Positions 35,148-44,352 are shown, counted from the first letter of the stretch. The stretch: 64,000 nt of DNA from Arthrobacter sp. EM1 (GCF_029964055.1 NZ_CP124836.1:434001-498000); one strand, 5' to 3'. Program-made: numbers and translations. The notes: generated from the letters alone by a model not told the origin.

Positions 35148-35375
35148 CTAAAGCGGGCCGGGATCCGGAATCGGCAGCGGGCCGGGTGCGGGGTAGGGGC
35201 CGGGTTCCGGGGAAGGGAACGGCCCGGGCTCGGGCGGGAACGGGTCGCCGGGGTGCGGCTCGGGCGTGGTGGGACCCGGCTCCGGCGGAAACGGGTCGCC
35301 GGGGTGCGGCTCGGGCGTGGTGGGACCCGGCTCCGGCGGAAACGGCTCAGGTTCTTGCGGCGGCGGAATGCTCAT
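35148..35375 (-). CDS. Proline-rich repeat protein
   Basis: A 75-aa protein made almost only of Pro, Glu, Gly, Asp, Phe and Thr. The 17-residue unit PFPPEPGPTTPEPHPGD occurs twice and is followed by decaying variants. The ATG at 35375 is preceded by GAGGGAG at six bases; GTG 35390 is in frame but inside that site. No signal peptide or membrane segment. Such sequences are extended and unstructured. No family recognised, but it has its own ribosome site and shares a terminator with the opposing gene, so it is probably expressed. Confidence 0.6.
   Translation of the reverse strand: MSIPPPQEPEPFPPEPGPTTPEPHPGDPFPPEPGPTTPEPHPGDPFPPEPGPFPSPEPGPYPAPGPLPIPDPGPL
35241..35342. repeat. 2 x 51-bp exact tandem repeat
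   Basis: Two 51-bp units, 35241-35291 and 35292-35342, appear identical and encode the 17-residue unit of the proline-rich protein. Partial copies continue on the low-coordinate side. Confidence 0.85.
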
Positions 35376-35505
35376 CTCTGGCTCCCTCACTCATCGAACG
35401 GATGGTGCCTGGGCTGACTGGTTCAGCAGATACTGGGTTGCGCCTGCTGTTTCGCCAACGTCTGATTATCGGCCAATGGGTGGGAGCTGGGAAGACCCGG
35501 CCGGC

Positions 35506-36738
35506 CTACTTTTGCGCGGCGATGGCGTTGTCCCGGTCCTCGAAGACCTCCTCGCCGGGCCCGGAGAAGGCCCGGGAGCGTTCGATGGCTTCGACGGAAC
35601 CGGTAAACAGCTGGGAATCGCGCGGGTCCCCGTGGGTGCGGGCCTGCTCGTCGGCCGCGGCAACCTTAGCCTCGCCCTTGGTACCCGGCTTCGCCGCCGG
35701 GCGGGCAGCCGGCATGGTTTCCAGCCTGACGTGGGGGAGGGCCGAGGGATGTCCCTTTTGCAGGAAGAGCACCATTTCTTCCCGGATGAGGCAGCGCAGG
35801 TCAAACAACGCGGCACTGTCCGCGGCGCTGACCAGGATGCGGACCCGGACAAAGCCCTTGGTGGCGTCGGTGATCTGCAGGACCCCCACACGCTTGTCCC
35901 AAAGATCCGTCTCGGCCAGCACGGCTTTTAGTTCCGCGCGCATGGCCTCCAAGGGGGCATGCCAGTCGAGGTCCAACTCCACGGTGCCCATCACCTCGGA
36001 CTGGCGGCGGGTCCAGTTCTCAAAAGGTGTGGTGGTGAAGTGCACTGACGGGAGGATCATACGACGGTCGTCCCAGATGTGAACCACCACGTAGGTCAGG
36101 GTGATTTCCTCGATTCGGCCCCATTCCTTCTCAACCACCACCACATCGCCCACCCGGATCGCATCCGTGAAGGCCAGCTGGACACCGGCGAAGACGTTGA
36201 TCAGCGAGGTTTGCGCCGCGAGGCCAGCCACAATCGAGATCACACCGGCCGAGGCCAGGATGCCGGCGCCCAGGGCCTGGACCGCCGGAAAGGTCAGCAT
36301 GGCGCTGCCTACCGCCAGCACCACAATCAGGGCCACGGCAATCCGCCGGGCCAGGATCATTTGGGTCTGCAGCCGCCGGGCCCGCCGGTTATCAGATTTG
36401 TCCACACTGTAGCGGTGCAGTACCAGGGTCTCCACGATCAGCAGCAAGGCGATAGCGAGCCAGGCGATGGAGCCGATCAGTGCGATCAGCAGCAGATGGT
36501 CCACCGGCGTGCGCCAGCCACCGCCCTGCGTGGTGAAGGCCAGCGCGACCTTAACGCCGATCAGCACCAGCACTATCCGCAGCGGGGCCCGGGCCACCCG
36601 GGACGTCTCCTGCAGCTCGTGCCGTCCGCGGTTAATCCGGAGCACTACCTTTCGAATCAGCCAGGACAGGAAATACCCGGCGGCAATGCCGCAGGCGACG
36701 GCAAAATAGGGCACGGCTTCACTTAAGACTTCTTCCAT
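35506..36738 (-). CDS. MscS family mechanosensitive channel
   Basis: A 410-aa inner-membrane channel. About four to five TM segments precede the MscS pore region (LGAGILASAGVISIVAGLAAQTS), followed by the beta domain (DAIRVGDVVVVEKEWGRIEEI, YVVVHIWDDRRMILP). The pattern resembles the small-conductance YbdG/MscM subgroup. The ATG at 36738 begins MEEVLSEAV; the frame to 36936 crosses the divergent lipoprotein gene and is rejected. The C-terminus is an extra charged 60 residues. Likely role: release of solutes on hypo-osmotic shock. Confidence 0.88.
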   Translation of the reverse strand: MEEVLSEAVPYFAVACGIAAGYFLSWLIRKVVLRINRGRHELQETSRVARAPLRIVLVLIGVKVALAFTTQGGGWRTPVDHLLLIALIGSIAWLAIALLLIVETLVLHRYSVDKSDNRRARRLQTQMILARRIAVALIVVLAVGSAMLTFPAVQALGAGILASAGVISIVAGLAAQTSLINVFAGVQLAFTDAIRVGDVVVVEKEWGRIEEITLTYVVVHIWDDRRMILPSVHFTTTPFENWTRRQSEVMGTVELDLDWHAPLEAMRAELKAVLAETDLWDKRVGVLQITDATKGFVRVRILVSAADSAALFDLRCLIREEMVLFLQKGHPSALPHVRLETMPAARPAAKPGTKGEAKVAAADEQARTHGDPRDSQLFTGSVEAIERSRAFSGPGEEVFEDRDNAIAAQK

Positions 36739-36902
36739 ATGTTTAAGCTCTAGCAAGCTTTGACGGGCAATTGAAATCGGCGCCGTGTCAACGTGGGTAG
36801 CGTCACGGCCGGCTGTGGCGGCCGGTACGGGCCCAAAGCCCCTACCGCCTGCGCCGCAACGTTCGAGAATGGTTCCAACACGTCGTCTCCCAGGGGGGTG
36901 TG

Positions 36903-37694
36903 ATGAGTCGAACTGTGTACACCGCGCGCGCCGCAACCGCGGACTTCAGCTTGGGCTTGAGCTTGCTGCTGCTGACGTCCTGCGGTGCTCCGGCCGCCTC
37001 TCCGGCCGCCTCGGCGAGCCCGGGCAGCACAACGGCGCCCGTCCCGCCGCCGGCCGCCACAGCCGTCCCGCCGCCCGTAACAACGCCTGCAACATCGCAG
37101 CCCGGGACGCCGGCGTCGGGCTGGAGGACATTCACAACAGCGGGCCGGGAGCTGTCCTTCGACTATCCCGCCGGCTGGACGGTCAAAGACCCGGGCGGAG
37201 CACTGTCCGGCGATTTTGTCGACGTGATGAACGCCGGTGGCAAACAGATGGCGGGTCTGCGGACCAACATTGCCACCGGGGCGGAATGCACCGATAAGTC
37301 CGCATACCGGATCTTCGACTCCCAGCCGATGGTGGCGCTCGCCGAACCCGGAGCCGCCGACGCCGGAGCGCCGCGCTATGTGTTCGAGTCCCGGGGTGAG
37401 GACACGCAGGCGCTGGCAACCCGGTCCACAATCGCCGCCTACGGCATCACCATGGTTCCCGAAGAGTCCGGTGCTACGGCGTGCCCGATGTTCCACCTGT
37501 TCCTGTGGCCGCCGAGCGGCGCCTTCTTCGGCGGGACGTACAGTCCGGAGCTGAACCAGACGCCCGGGGACCCCGCGCTGCCGTATCTGGAGAAGGCGAA
37601 GCTGTACGCGTCCACACTGGAATACCAGGACATCCGGACCATGATCACCTCCCTCCGGCCGGCGGACGGGATTGCCGGAAGCGCGGGTAAGTAG
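36903..37694 (+). CDS. Putative secreted lipoprotein
   Basis: A 263-aa protein with an N-terminal signal and a lipobox LLLTSC near residues 23-28; the Cys would be lipidated. A Ser/Ala/Pro/Thr linker (about 30-70) tethers a globular domain that begins WRTFTTAGRELSFDYPAGW, resembling the PsbP-like or DUF1795-like fold of some actinobacterial lipoproteins. AGGGGGG at 36892-36898 precedes ATG 36903. Function unknown. Confidence 0.75.
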   Translation: MSRTVYTARAATADFSLGLSLLLLTSCGAPAASPAASASPGSTTAPVPPPAATAVPPPVTTPATSQPGTPASGWRTFTTAGRELSFDYPAGWTVKDPGGALSGDFVDVMNAGGKQMAGLRTNIATGAECTDKSAYRIFDSQPMVALAEPGAADAGAPRYVFESRGEDTQALATRSTIAAYGITMVPEESGATACPMFHLFLWPPSGAFFGGTYSPELNQTPGDPALPYLEKAKLYASTLEYQDIRTMITSLRPADGIAGSAGK

Positions 37695-37716
37695 CGCGCT
37701 GGTGAAGCCACAGCCC

Positions 37717-38976
37717 TCAGCGGGCCGCCGTCGGGGGACGGACCGGGGGCCGGTGCCGCGACCCGGCACGCAATGCGGTGCGGACGTTGACCTTCGAGGT
37801 GTAGGAGATGGAACCGTACTGGAAGAGCCGCACGGCCACACGGAGCATCACTGCCGCGCCCAGATACAGGATTACGATCACGATGCCGGCCTCAAGCAGG
37901 CTCAGGGAGCCGAAGCCGTTGCGCAGCAGGGCGGTGACCGGTGCGGAAAACGGGAAAAAGGTGAAGATCTGCACAATCGGGGATTGTGGATCGGAGACCA
38001 CTAGGGCCACGGCGTAGAACGGCACAAAGATCAGCGCCATCATCGCGCCCATAAAATTTCCGGCTTCCTTGGCCGTTGGCATCACGGCGCCGATGGCCAC
38101 CAGGGTGGTGGTGAACAGGGCGAAGCCGCCGGCCAGGATCAGCAGGCCAACTGTCATCCGGACCGGGTCCAGGATCAGCGGGGGCAGGTTCAGCGCGGCC
38201 AGGCTGAGCTCCTCGGGGAAGAACAACCGGGCGATCACGATCGGTGACAGGAACACCAGCATCTGCACCAGGCCAATCGCGAAGAGCGCGATCACCTTGC
38301 CCGCGATGAGCGTCGTCGGTTTGAGGGTGGTCAGGATCATTTCGGTGACGCGGTTCTCCTTCTCCTCCAGCGTGGAGTTGAGCATCTGCCCGGCCAGCAG
38401 CACGATCAGCCCGTAGAAAACCACCAGGAAGATCAGTGGTGGAATCACCGAGCCCAACCCGCCGGATTCCTTGGCGCCGCTGTAAGTGACGGTTTCGATC
38501 TGGAGTTTTCCGGTGGCGAGCACTGACAGTTGCGGCGCGCCGATCTTCTGTTCGACGGCGCGGGCCAGGATGGCCTGCGCGACGGCGGCGTACTTGCCGT
38601 TCTCGAATATCCCCTTGTCCACACCGTAGGCGCGCACGGCGGTCGATTCGGGGCGGGCCGGGTAGTCGAAGTACGCGTCGACAGCGCCGGACTGCACGGC
38701 CCGGATTCCGGCGTCGGGGGAGTCCGCCGCCGTGGCTCCGAAGATCGCGGCGTCCGCGGCGGTGATAAGGCCCGAGGCGTCCGTGTACGCGATGCTGAAC
38801 TGGGCGCTCTTCTGGGCCTCGGCGGCGGTATCCGTGGTGGTGTTGCTGAGGAAAACGAGACCGAAGACCACGGCAAGGACCAGGGGGACGGACAAGGTGC
38901 CGATCCAAAACCGCCGTTTGGTGACTGTGCGGACGAACTCGAAGCTCAGTACGGTACCGAGATTGTGCTGTGCCAC
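37717..38976 (-). CDS. ABC-2 type exporter permease
   Basis: A 419-aa NatB-like permease. One N-terminal TM helix is followed by a large external domain (about 45-165) and five to six C-terminal TM helices. KENRVTEMILTTLKPTTLIAGK is the conserved ABC-2 coupling motif. GTG start at 38976 with GGAAGGAA eight bases upstream. It lies 3 bases after its ATPase partner. The substrate (sodium, a drug or a peptide) is unknown. Confidence 0.88.
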   Translation of the reverse strand: MAQHNLGTVLSFEFVRTVTKRRFWIGTLSVPLVLAVVFGLVFLSNTTTDTAAEAQKSAQFSIAYTDASGLITAADAAIFGATAADSPDAGIRAVQSGAVDAYFDYPARPESTAVRAYGVDKGIFENGKYAAVAQAILARAVEQKIGAPQLSVLATGKLQIETVTYSGAKESGGLGSVIPPLIFLVVFYGLIVLLAGQMLNSTLEEKENRVTEMILTTLKPTTLIAGKVIALFAIGLVQMLVFLSPIVIARLFFPEELSLAALNLPPLILDPVRMTVGLLILAGGFALFTTTLVAIGAVMPTAKEAGNFMGAMMALIFVPFYAVALVVSDPQSPIVQIFTFFPFSAPVTALLRNGFGSLSLLEAGIVIVILYLGAAVMLRVAVRLFQYGSISYTSKVNVRTALRAGSRHRPPVRPPTAAR

Positions 38977-38979
38977 CGG

Positions 38980-39936
38980 TTACGTTCCTTCCCGCTTCCG
39001 CGCCGGCGCGGTTCCGGCTGCCCCGGAAGCGGCCGCCGTGTTCTGGTCGCCGTAGACCCGGATGAAGATGTCCTCGAGGGAAATCTTGGTGGTGGTGAAG
39101 CTCCGCACGCTGACGCCGGCGTAAACCAGGTCCTTAAGGATGCTGGCCTCGTCGCTGGCATCGGTGATGGAGAGCTCCGCATAGTTGGTCTGGTGCAGCA
39201 TCACCTTGTAGTGCGGCGAAGGCGGGATGGTCCCGCCGTGCCGGATCCGGATGATGCGGCCGCCGTACTTGTTCTGCACCTCATCGATGGTGCCGTAGGC
39301 TTCGGCGGTACCGTCCTTGAGCAGGATGACCCGGTCGCAGAGCCGCTCCACTTCTTCCATTTGGTGGGTCACCATCACCACCGTGGCACCGGCGATTTTC
39401 TGTTCCTCGATGATGTCCATCAGCAGTCGCCGGTTGACCGGATCGAAGCCCTTGGTGGGTTCGTCCAGGATCAGCAGCTCCGGCTTGTTCATGATGGTGA
39501 CGCCGAGCTGGACCTTTTGCTGCTGCCCGCTGGAGAGCTTGTCCAGCACTGTGGAGGCCCGGTCCGCCAACGCCACCCGGTCCAGGTACTCGAGCGACCA
39601 CTGCTTCGCGGCGCGCCGCTCCATACCTTTGAGCCGGCCAAAATAGGTCATGATGTCGATGACCTTTTCCTTTTTATACAGCCCGCGCTCTTCGGGAAGG
39701 TAACCCAACCGGTCGCCGTGCTCCGGTTTGAAGTCCCGGCCGTTGATGTGGAGGGTGCCGGCGGTGGGCTCGTAGATGCCGAGCAGGGCCCGGATGGTGG
39801 TGGTTTTGCCGGAACCGTTGCTGCCGAGGAAACCGAATGTCTCGCCGGCTTCCACGTCAAAGGACAAGTCGCGAACCACTGTGGTGTCGCCGAAGTCCAT
39901 CCGGAAGCCGCTGATGTGGACCCTAGCTTCGGCCAT
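38980..39936 (-). CDS. ABC exporter ATP-binding protein
   Basis: A 318-aa NatA-like ATPase. Walker A GSNGSGKTT near 38-46, signature LSSGQQQKVQ, Walker B LLILDEPTKGFD and H-loop VTHQ. The C-terminal 85 residues form the DUF4162-type domain common in NatA-like proteins. The ATG at 39936 is preceded by GGGAG; the upstream frame to 40110 covers a low-complexity RRHRHAPA-type region and is rejected. Forms an operon with the permease. Confidence 0.9.
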   Translation of the reverse strand: MAEARVHISGFRMDFGDTTVVRDLSFDVEAGETFGFLGSNGSGKTTTIRALLGIYEPTAGTLHINGRDFKPEHGDRLGYLPEERGLYKKEKVIDIMTYFGRLKGMERRAAKQWSLEYLDRVALADRASTVLDKLSSGQQQKVQLGVTIMNKPELLILDEPTKGFDPVNRRLLMDIIEEQKIAGATVVMVTHQMEEVERLCDRVILLKDGTAEAYGTIDEVQNKYGGRIIRIRHGGTIPPSPHYKVMLHQTNYAELSITDASDEASILKDLVYAGVSVRSFTTTKISLEDIFIRVYGDQNTAAASGAAGTAPARKREGT

Positions 39937-39989
39937 TGTGGCTCCCGATGGTGCCGGGCTTGCGGCCCGGCGATGTGTCGTTGCGCCGC

Positions 39990-40253
39990 TTAGACGGCGG
40001 GGGCGTGCCGGTGCCGGCGATGGGCGGGCGTCGGCAGTCCTGGCCTGCTGCTGCCTGTGCCGCCCCAGGCGTTGGGACGGGCTTCCTTGATCAAGCCCGT
40101 TCCCGCGCATTCGCGCACCGCCATAATGCCTTCCGCGGCGGACTGCTTGTCCTCAAAGGGCCTGGAAATCGCCAACACCGTGCCGTCGGCGCCGATCAGC
40201 CGGAAACGGACGTTCGCTTCAGCGTCCGTGAAAATTTCGAATTGTCCTGCCAT
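39990..40253 (-). CDS. DUF1508 (YegP-like) protein
   Basis: An 87-aa protein. Residues 1-55 are one DUF1508 unit: FEIFTDAEANVRFRLIGADG and the following SRPFEDKQSAAEGIMAV. The remaining 30 residues (GGTGSSRPGLPTPAHRRH) are low complexity. Members often contain two units; here there is one. An AAAGGAC site precedes the ATG. Function unknown. Confidence 0.85.
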   Translation of the reverse strand: MAGQFEIFTDAEANVRFRLIGADGTVLAISRPFEDKQSAAEGIMAVRECAGTGLIKEARPNAWGGTGSSRPGLPTPAHRRHRHAPAV

Positions 40254-40480
40254 CGTTATTGTCCTTTCGGGCCATGCAGGGCTGCGGGAGGGTAAGGCAC
40301 ATCAAGGCGCCATGCCGTTGTCTCGACAGGTCCACGCAGCGCACTTGACTATCCTTGCGACCGGGCGCCGGGAAGGTAAGGGGCTTAGGTCCCGATGTGG
40401 ACAAACATTCGTCCCTGGCGGCGGTTCCGCCCCGGGCGCTCTATATCGGGCACTTTATGCCGGGCGCTACATTTAGGAAC

Positions 40481-40786
40481 ATGGCTGAGCTTCCGAAGGG
40501 CGATTCCGGTGAATGGGTCCGGCTGACTGCGCGGGTGGACGGCGTCGTCCAGGCTGTTGGCTTCCGCTATGGGACGGTGCGCAAGGCTGCGGAGCTGGGG
40601 CTGACCGGAACGGTCACCAATAACGACGACGGCTCCGTCGGTATCGCCGCGGAGGGACCCCAGCCGGCGGTACTGGAGTTCCGGCGCTGGCTGCGCTCGC
40701 CGGCAGCCCCGGGACGGGTGGCGAGCGTGGACGAAGTGGTCTCCCGGGCCACGGGTGGGTTCAGCGATTTCCGGGTGGTGTACTGA
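40481..40786 (+). CDS. acyP: Acylphosphatase
   Basis: A 101-aa small hydrolase of acyl phosphates. The signature VDGVVQAVGFRYGT (family GxVQGVGFR, with Ala for the central Gly) and the catalytic Asn region GLTGTVTNNDDGSV are present. Length matches the family. ATG 40481 follows AGGA closely; the frame is open to 40355 without support. Confidence 0.9.
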   Translation: MAELPKGDSGEWVRLTARVDGVVQAVGFRYGTVRKAAELGLTGTVTNNDDGSVGIAAEGPQPAVLEFRRWLRSPAAPGRVASVDEVVSRATGGFSDFRVVY

Positions 40787-40876
40787 CCCGGGAGCTCCCC
40801 ATCCCCGCGGCTGCTCCTGGCCGGGATGGGGCAAAGGACCCTCGGCAGCGCGCACGATTCTCGGTAGGGTGGCCCC

Positions 40877-41212
40877 ATGCAGAAGATATCCCTTGATGCG
40901 CTGGCCCGGCAGCAAATTGCGGCCGCGGTGGCGGCTCCCAGCGGGCGGGCTGCCGACACCGCGTTTGGCGGACACGAAAAGACCCTGCGCCAGACGGTGA
41001 TGGCGTTTCGGGCCGGGACGCAGCTCAGCGAGCACCGGAATCCGGGCGAAGCGACGGTCTTTGTGCTCCGTGGCTGCGTGCGGCTGCGGGCCGGCGAGGA
41101 GTCCTGGCAGGGCAAGAGCGGGGATTTGCTGATAGTGCCGGACGGGCTGCACAGCCTGGAAGCGGAAGAAGACTCGGCGATCCTGATGACGGTCGCGAAA
41201 ATCAAAACCTGA
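40877..41212 (+). CDS. Small cupin-domain protein
   Basis: A 111-aa single-cupin protein. The metal-binding motif is LSEHRNPGEATVFVLRG (one His and Glu), and the second motif GDLLIVPDGLHSL supplies another His. Small stand-alone cupins act as sensors or enzymes on sugars and aromatic acids; no substrate can be assigned. Convergent with the PucR gene. Confidence 0.85.
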   Translation: MQKISLDALARQQIAAAVAAPSGRAADTAFGGHEKTLRQTVMAFRAGTQLSEHRNPGEATVFVLRGCVRLRAGEESWQGKSGDLLIVPDGLHSLEAEEDSAILMTVAKIKT

Positions 41213-41233
41213 CGGCAGTGCCGCCGCCGGACG

Positions 41234-42865
41234 CTAGTTGCGCCTTCCCCAGAGTTGAAGCCAGAGCAGGAGGCGCGTCTCGGGGTCGTCCAGGTCGAGG
41301 CCGAAGAGTTCTTCCACCCGGGATAAGCGGTAGCGGACCGTGTTGACGTGGACCGCCAGGGTCTTCGCGGCTTCCACGGCGTTGCCACTGCAACGCAGGT
41401 AGGCGTAAATGGTTTCTTCGAAGGACTTCTTGTGCTGTTCGTCGTAATCCGCGATCCGGAGTGCGTGCGCGCCGGGCAGCTGGCCGGCCGCCGTCAGCGA
41501 GGTAACGATCTGGCGCAGCTGCAGGGACGCGCCGAGCGATTCATCGTCAGAGACGACGTCGTCGGAATCGGCGGCGATGCGTCCTTCGGCGACGTTGCGC
41601 GCCAGCTCGGCCAGGACCAGCTCGGCGTTGACCCGGGACTCGCCGAGCCGATTGATTGTGGCAGCCCCGCCCAGTGCGGCCAGGACCGGCCGGGCGAGGA
41701 GCCGCCGGGCATTCTGCACAATCTTTAATAGTGCTGTGCGTTGAAACTGCCGGGACGATTCGGTGCTCTGCGGCAGGACGATGTAAACGATGTTGTCCGA
41801 GAACCCGCAGACGGCCGAGGGCAGTCGGATGGCGCAGGCGGTTCGGATGGCGTCGAAGAGCCGGAGCCGGGATTGCAGGGTGTCGGACGCTGTGCCACCG
41901 GCCGGCCAGGCGCCCAGCGCCGCCACCCGGACGGACGGCGCGGAGATCCCGAGCCTGATGGCCGCCAGCTCGGCGCGTTGCGGTTCAAACAGCAGCGGCT
42001 GGACCAAATCTATCTGGCGGGTCAGGTTCGAGACGTAGGTGGTGCGCTTGTGCAGGATGTGGAGCGCGGCAACGTTGGCTGCTTCACGCAGGATCCGGTT
42101 CGCATCCTCGGTGTGGTGTTCCGCCCGTTCCAGCAGCCACAGCGAGCCCAGGACGGAGCCGCCGGCCCGGATGGAAATGGCAGTACGCCGGAGCAGGGGA
42201 TCCGCCGTCGCCACCTCCAGCGCATCGGTGGCGGCATGGACGCGGCGGTAGTCCTTGTCGGTTTCAACCGAATGCGGCACATGAAGCCGGAGGATCGAAC
42301 TCCTGCGCGTCTCATCAATGGGCTGGTCCGGCAGCGTCGAATACGCCAAAATCGTCTGGTCCGGATCAGCGACCGCGATTGCACCGCCGGTTTGGGCTGC
42401 TACCGTGTTGGCCAAGTCGAACAGGTCTCCGGGCCGGATGTCTACCAGCGTGTGTCCGGACTGGCGGTGCGGGATGACGGCGGCGTCCATGACCTCGGCG
42501 AGCTGGTTCCACGGCACCGCGTCTGCGGCCCGGAACAGTGCCAGCCCCGCCCCACGCGCGGCGGCGCGCAGCGCAGCGTCGGAGCTGCCGTTGGACTTGT
42601 AGACAATGGCCACGTACCCGGCGTCGCTGAGTTCCCGGACCTTCACGCCGAGCCGTTTCCCTGACAGGGAGAGCCCGATGGCCAACGCAACAGCGCCCGG
42701 GTACCTGGCAGGAACAGCCGTCGAGTCGTAAAGCACGGAGCCCGACACGATCTGCCGGTCGTCAGCCGGCATTTCGACGAGGCTGACAATTTCCGAACCC
42801 GCCGAGCGGGCGACGTCCGCCAGGGTAGGCAGCGAGTACTCCTGTCCCGCCGGTGCCGGGGTCAC
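41234..42865 (-). CDS. PucR/CdaR-type helix-turn-helix regulator
   Basis: A 543-aa regulator. An N-terminal PucR-like sensory region (about 10-140) is followed by a GAF-like region near 145-290 (DIRPGDLFDLANTVAAQ, GGAIAVADPDQTILAYS) and a C-terminal HTH_30 domain, YLRCSGNAVEAAKTLAVHVNTVRYRLSRVE. The GTG start at 42863-42865 lies in the loop of an 8-bp hairpin (42852-42874). It is divergent from the alpha-hydroxy-acid dehydrogenase and ABC importer genes, which it probably controls. Confidence 0.85.
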   Translation of the reverse strand: MTPAPAGQEYSLPTLADVARSAGSEIVSLVEMPADDRQIVSGSVLYDSTAVPARYPGAVALAIGLSLSGKRLGVKVRELSDAGYVAIVYKSNGSSDAALRAAARGAGLALFRAADAVPWNQLAEVMDAAVIPHRQSGHTLVDIRPGDLFDLANTVAAQTGGAIAVADPDQTILAYSTLPDQPIDETRRSSILRLHVPHSVETDKDYRRVHAATDALEVATADPLLRRTAISIRAGGSVLGSLWLLERAEHHTEDANRILREAANVAALHILHKRTTYVSNLTRQIDLVQPLLFEPQRAELAAIRLGISAPSVRVAALGAWPAGGTASDTLQSRLRLFDAIRTACAIRLPSAVCGFSDNIVYIVLPQSTESSRQFQRTALLKIVQNARRLLARPVLAALGGAATINRLGESRVNAELVLAELARNVAEGRIAADSDDVVSDDESLGASLQLRQIVTSLTAAGQLPGAHALRIADYDEQHKKSFEETIYAYLRCSGNAVEAAKTLAVHVNTVRYRLSRVEELFGLDLDDPETRLLLWLQLWGRRN

Positions 42866-42874
42866 GCCGGCACC
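42852..42874 (-). promoter_or_regulatory. Hairpin enclosing the PucR start codon
   Basis: GGTGCCGG (42852-42859) and CCGGCACC (42867-42874) are exact complements, with a seven-base loop that contains the GTG start codon. No Shine-Dalgarno sequence is visible. In the mRNA the stem would restrict ribosome access. Structure is seen; regulation is inferred. Confidence 0.5.
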
Positions 42875-42921
42875 AACCAGGTCGTTTGGTAGTTGCTACT
42901 AATGAAGAGCCCCTAAATTTG

Positions 42922-42950
42922 TTGGAATCTCCATAGTGGCACAGGAATAG
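42922..42950 (+). promoter_or_regulatory. Candidate promoter of hydroxy-acid dehydrogenase operon
   Basis: TTGGAA (42922-42927), 17 bases, GAATAG (42945-42950). A short inverted repeat TAGT-TGCT-ACTA (42890-42901) lies upstream and may be the PucR site. Weak match to consensus. Confidence 0.35.
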
Positions 42951-42999
42951 GCTTTCTACGCTGAACCATAACGCAGGACAGCGACAGGAAAGGCCCTTC

Positions 43000-44274
43000 T
43001 TGAAGATCAGCGACGCCAGGCAGCTTATCCAGGTGAAGGCCCCCGTCTTCTCACGCCGACGCCGGGTGCTGGCCAACGCCTACAACGTCGAGGAATACCG
43101 GAAGGCTGCACGGAAAGTCCTGCCTGCCGGGATCTTCGACTACCTCGACGGCGGCTCTGAGGACGAGGTGACGCTGCGGCGCAACCGCGCCGTCTTCGAT
43201 TCCTGGGCACTGATGCCAAGCTGGGGCCCGGTCTCCGGGCCCGATACCAGCACGAACCTACTCGGGAAAGCCAGCACGCTGCCCCTGACGCTGACTCCCA
43301 CCGGTGCAACCCGGCTGTTCCATCCCGAAGGCGAACTCGCCGTCGCCGCGGCCGCGGAACGGGCACAGATCCCCTATGGGCTGGCCGGACTCAGCACCGT
43401 GCCGATGGAATCGATCGCGGAACGCCACCCGGACCTTGACCGCTGGTTCAACTTCGGGCTGACCTCCGACGCCCAGGCCTTAAAGAACAAACTCGCGCGC
43501 TGCGAGGCCGCGGGATTCACCACACTGATTGTCGGCGTCGACACACGGGCGCTGGGATCCCGCGAGCGGGACCTGCACAACGGCTTCACCGCCCCGCCCG
43601 CACTGACCCTTTCCGCCATCGCTGACATCGCCCGGCGGCCGTCCTGGTGGATCAACTTCCTGAAGTCGGACGGCATCAGTTTCCCCAACCTGGATCCGCG
43701 CAGTCCTGCGGCCACGTCCGTCGTCACCCCGTCCATGTGGCAACACATTTTGGGCCACTCGGACGCCACCAGCGGGTGGAAGGAACTGGTGGCCCTGCGC
43801 CAGGGATGGCACGGCAAAATCGTGCTGAAGGGGTGCGTCAACCCGGCCGACGTGGACAAGGCCGCCCGGATTGGCCTGGACGCCGTCCAGTTAAGCAACC
43901 ACGGCGGCCGTCAGCTGGACCACATGCTGAGTCCCATGGATGTGCTGCAGGAATCCCGGCAACGGGTGGGCGACTCGATCGAAATCTACGTGGACTCCGG
44001 TGTCCGGCGCGGCAGCGATGTCCTCAAGGCGCTGGCCCTCGGCGCCGATGCCTGTTCGATCGGCAGGGCATACCTGTATGGCCTGGTCGCGGCCGGCTCG
44101 CCGGGTGTTGGGCGCATTATCGAGATCTTCGGTGACGAACTGCGGCGTACGATGACGTTAGTAGGCGTTTCCAGTATTTCCGAGTTGAAGGCTCGGGGCG
44201 GGGAAATTCTTCGGGATATCCGTCAGTCCGGAGGAATCCTGGAAACCACGGCGTCAACCACCTCGCACATATGA
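43000..44274 (+). CDS. FMN-dependent alpha-hydroxy-acid dehydrogenase (L-lactate dehydrogenase family)
   Basis: A 424-aa FMN enzyme oxidising a 2-hydroxy acid. The family core is present: VLKGCVNPADVDKA (Lys), SNHGGRQLDH (catalytic His and substrate Arg) and DSGVRRGSDVLKALALGADACSIGRAYLYG (FMN phosphate site). TTG start at 43000 after AGGAAAGG at 42986-42993. It leads an operon with a solute-binding protein, permease and ATPase, and is divergent from a PucR regulator. L-lactate is one option, but the adjacent polar-amino-acid-type importer suggests another hydroxy acid. Confidence 0.88.
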   Translation: MKISDARQLIQVKAPVFSRRRRVLANAYNVEEYRKAARKVLPAGIFDYLDGGSEDEVTLRRNRAVFDSWALMPSWGPVSGPDTSTNLLGKASTLPLTLTPTGATRLFHPEGELAVAAAAERAQIPYGLAGLSTVPMESIAERHPDLDRWFNFGLTSDAQALKNKLARCEAAGFTTLIVGVDTRALGSRERDLHNGFTAPPALTLSAIADIARRPSWWINFLKSDGISFPNLDPRSPAATSVVTPSMWQHILGHSDATSGWKELVALRQGWHGKIVLKGCVNPADVDKAARIGLDAVQLSNHGGRQLDHMLSPMDVLQESRQRVGDSIEIYVDSGVRRGSDVLKALALGADACSIGRAYLYGLVAAGSPGVGRIIEIFGDELRRTMTLVGVSSISELKARGGEILRDIRQSGGILETTASTTSHI

Positions 44275-44300
44275 ATTCTGAATAAGCAGGCAGACAGCAC

Positions 44301-44322
44301 ACTCCCGCAGGATTGCGGGAGT
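44301..44322 (+). promoter_or_regulatory. Intra-operon stem-loop
   Basis: ACTCCCGCA (44301-44309), GGAT loop, TGCGGGAGT (44314-44322): a perfect 9-bp stem between the dehydrogenase and binding-protein genes, with only a short T run after it. It may stabilise the downstream message or partly terminate transcription, giving different levels of enzyme and binding protein. Confidence 0.6.
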
Positions 44323-44352
44323 TTAGAGAATCTCTGAACAGCTAAGGAAACC

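Noticed and set aside
35241..35342. CRISPR-like repeats
   Set aside because: The two units are adjacent without spacers and encode an in-frame peptide repeat.
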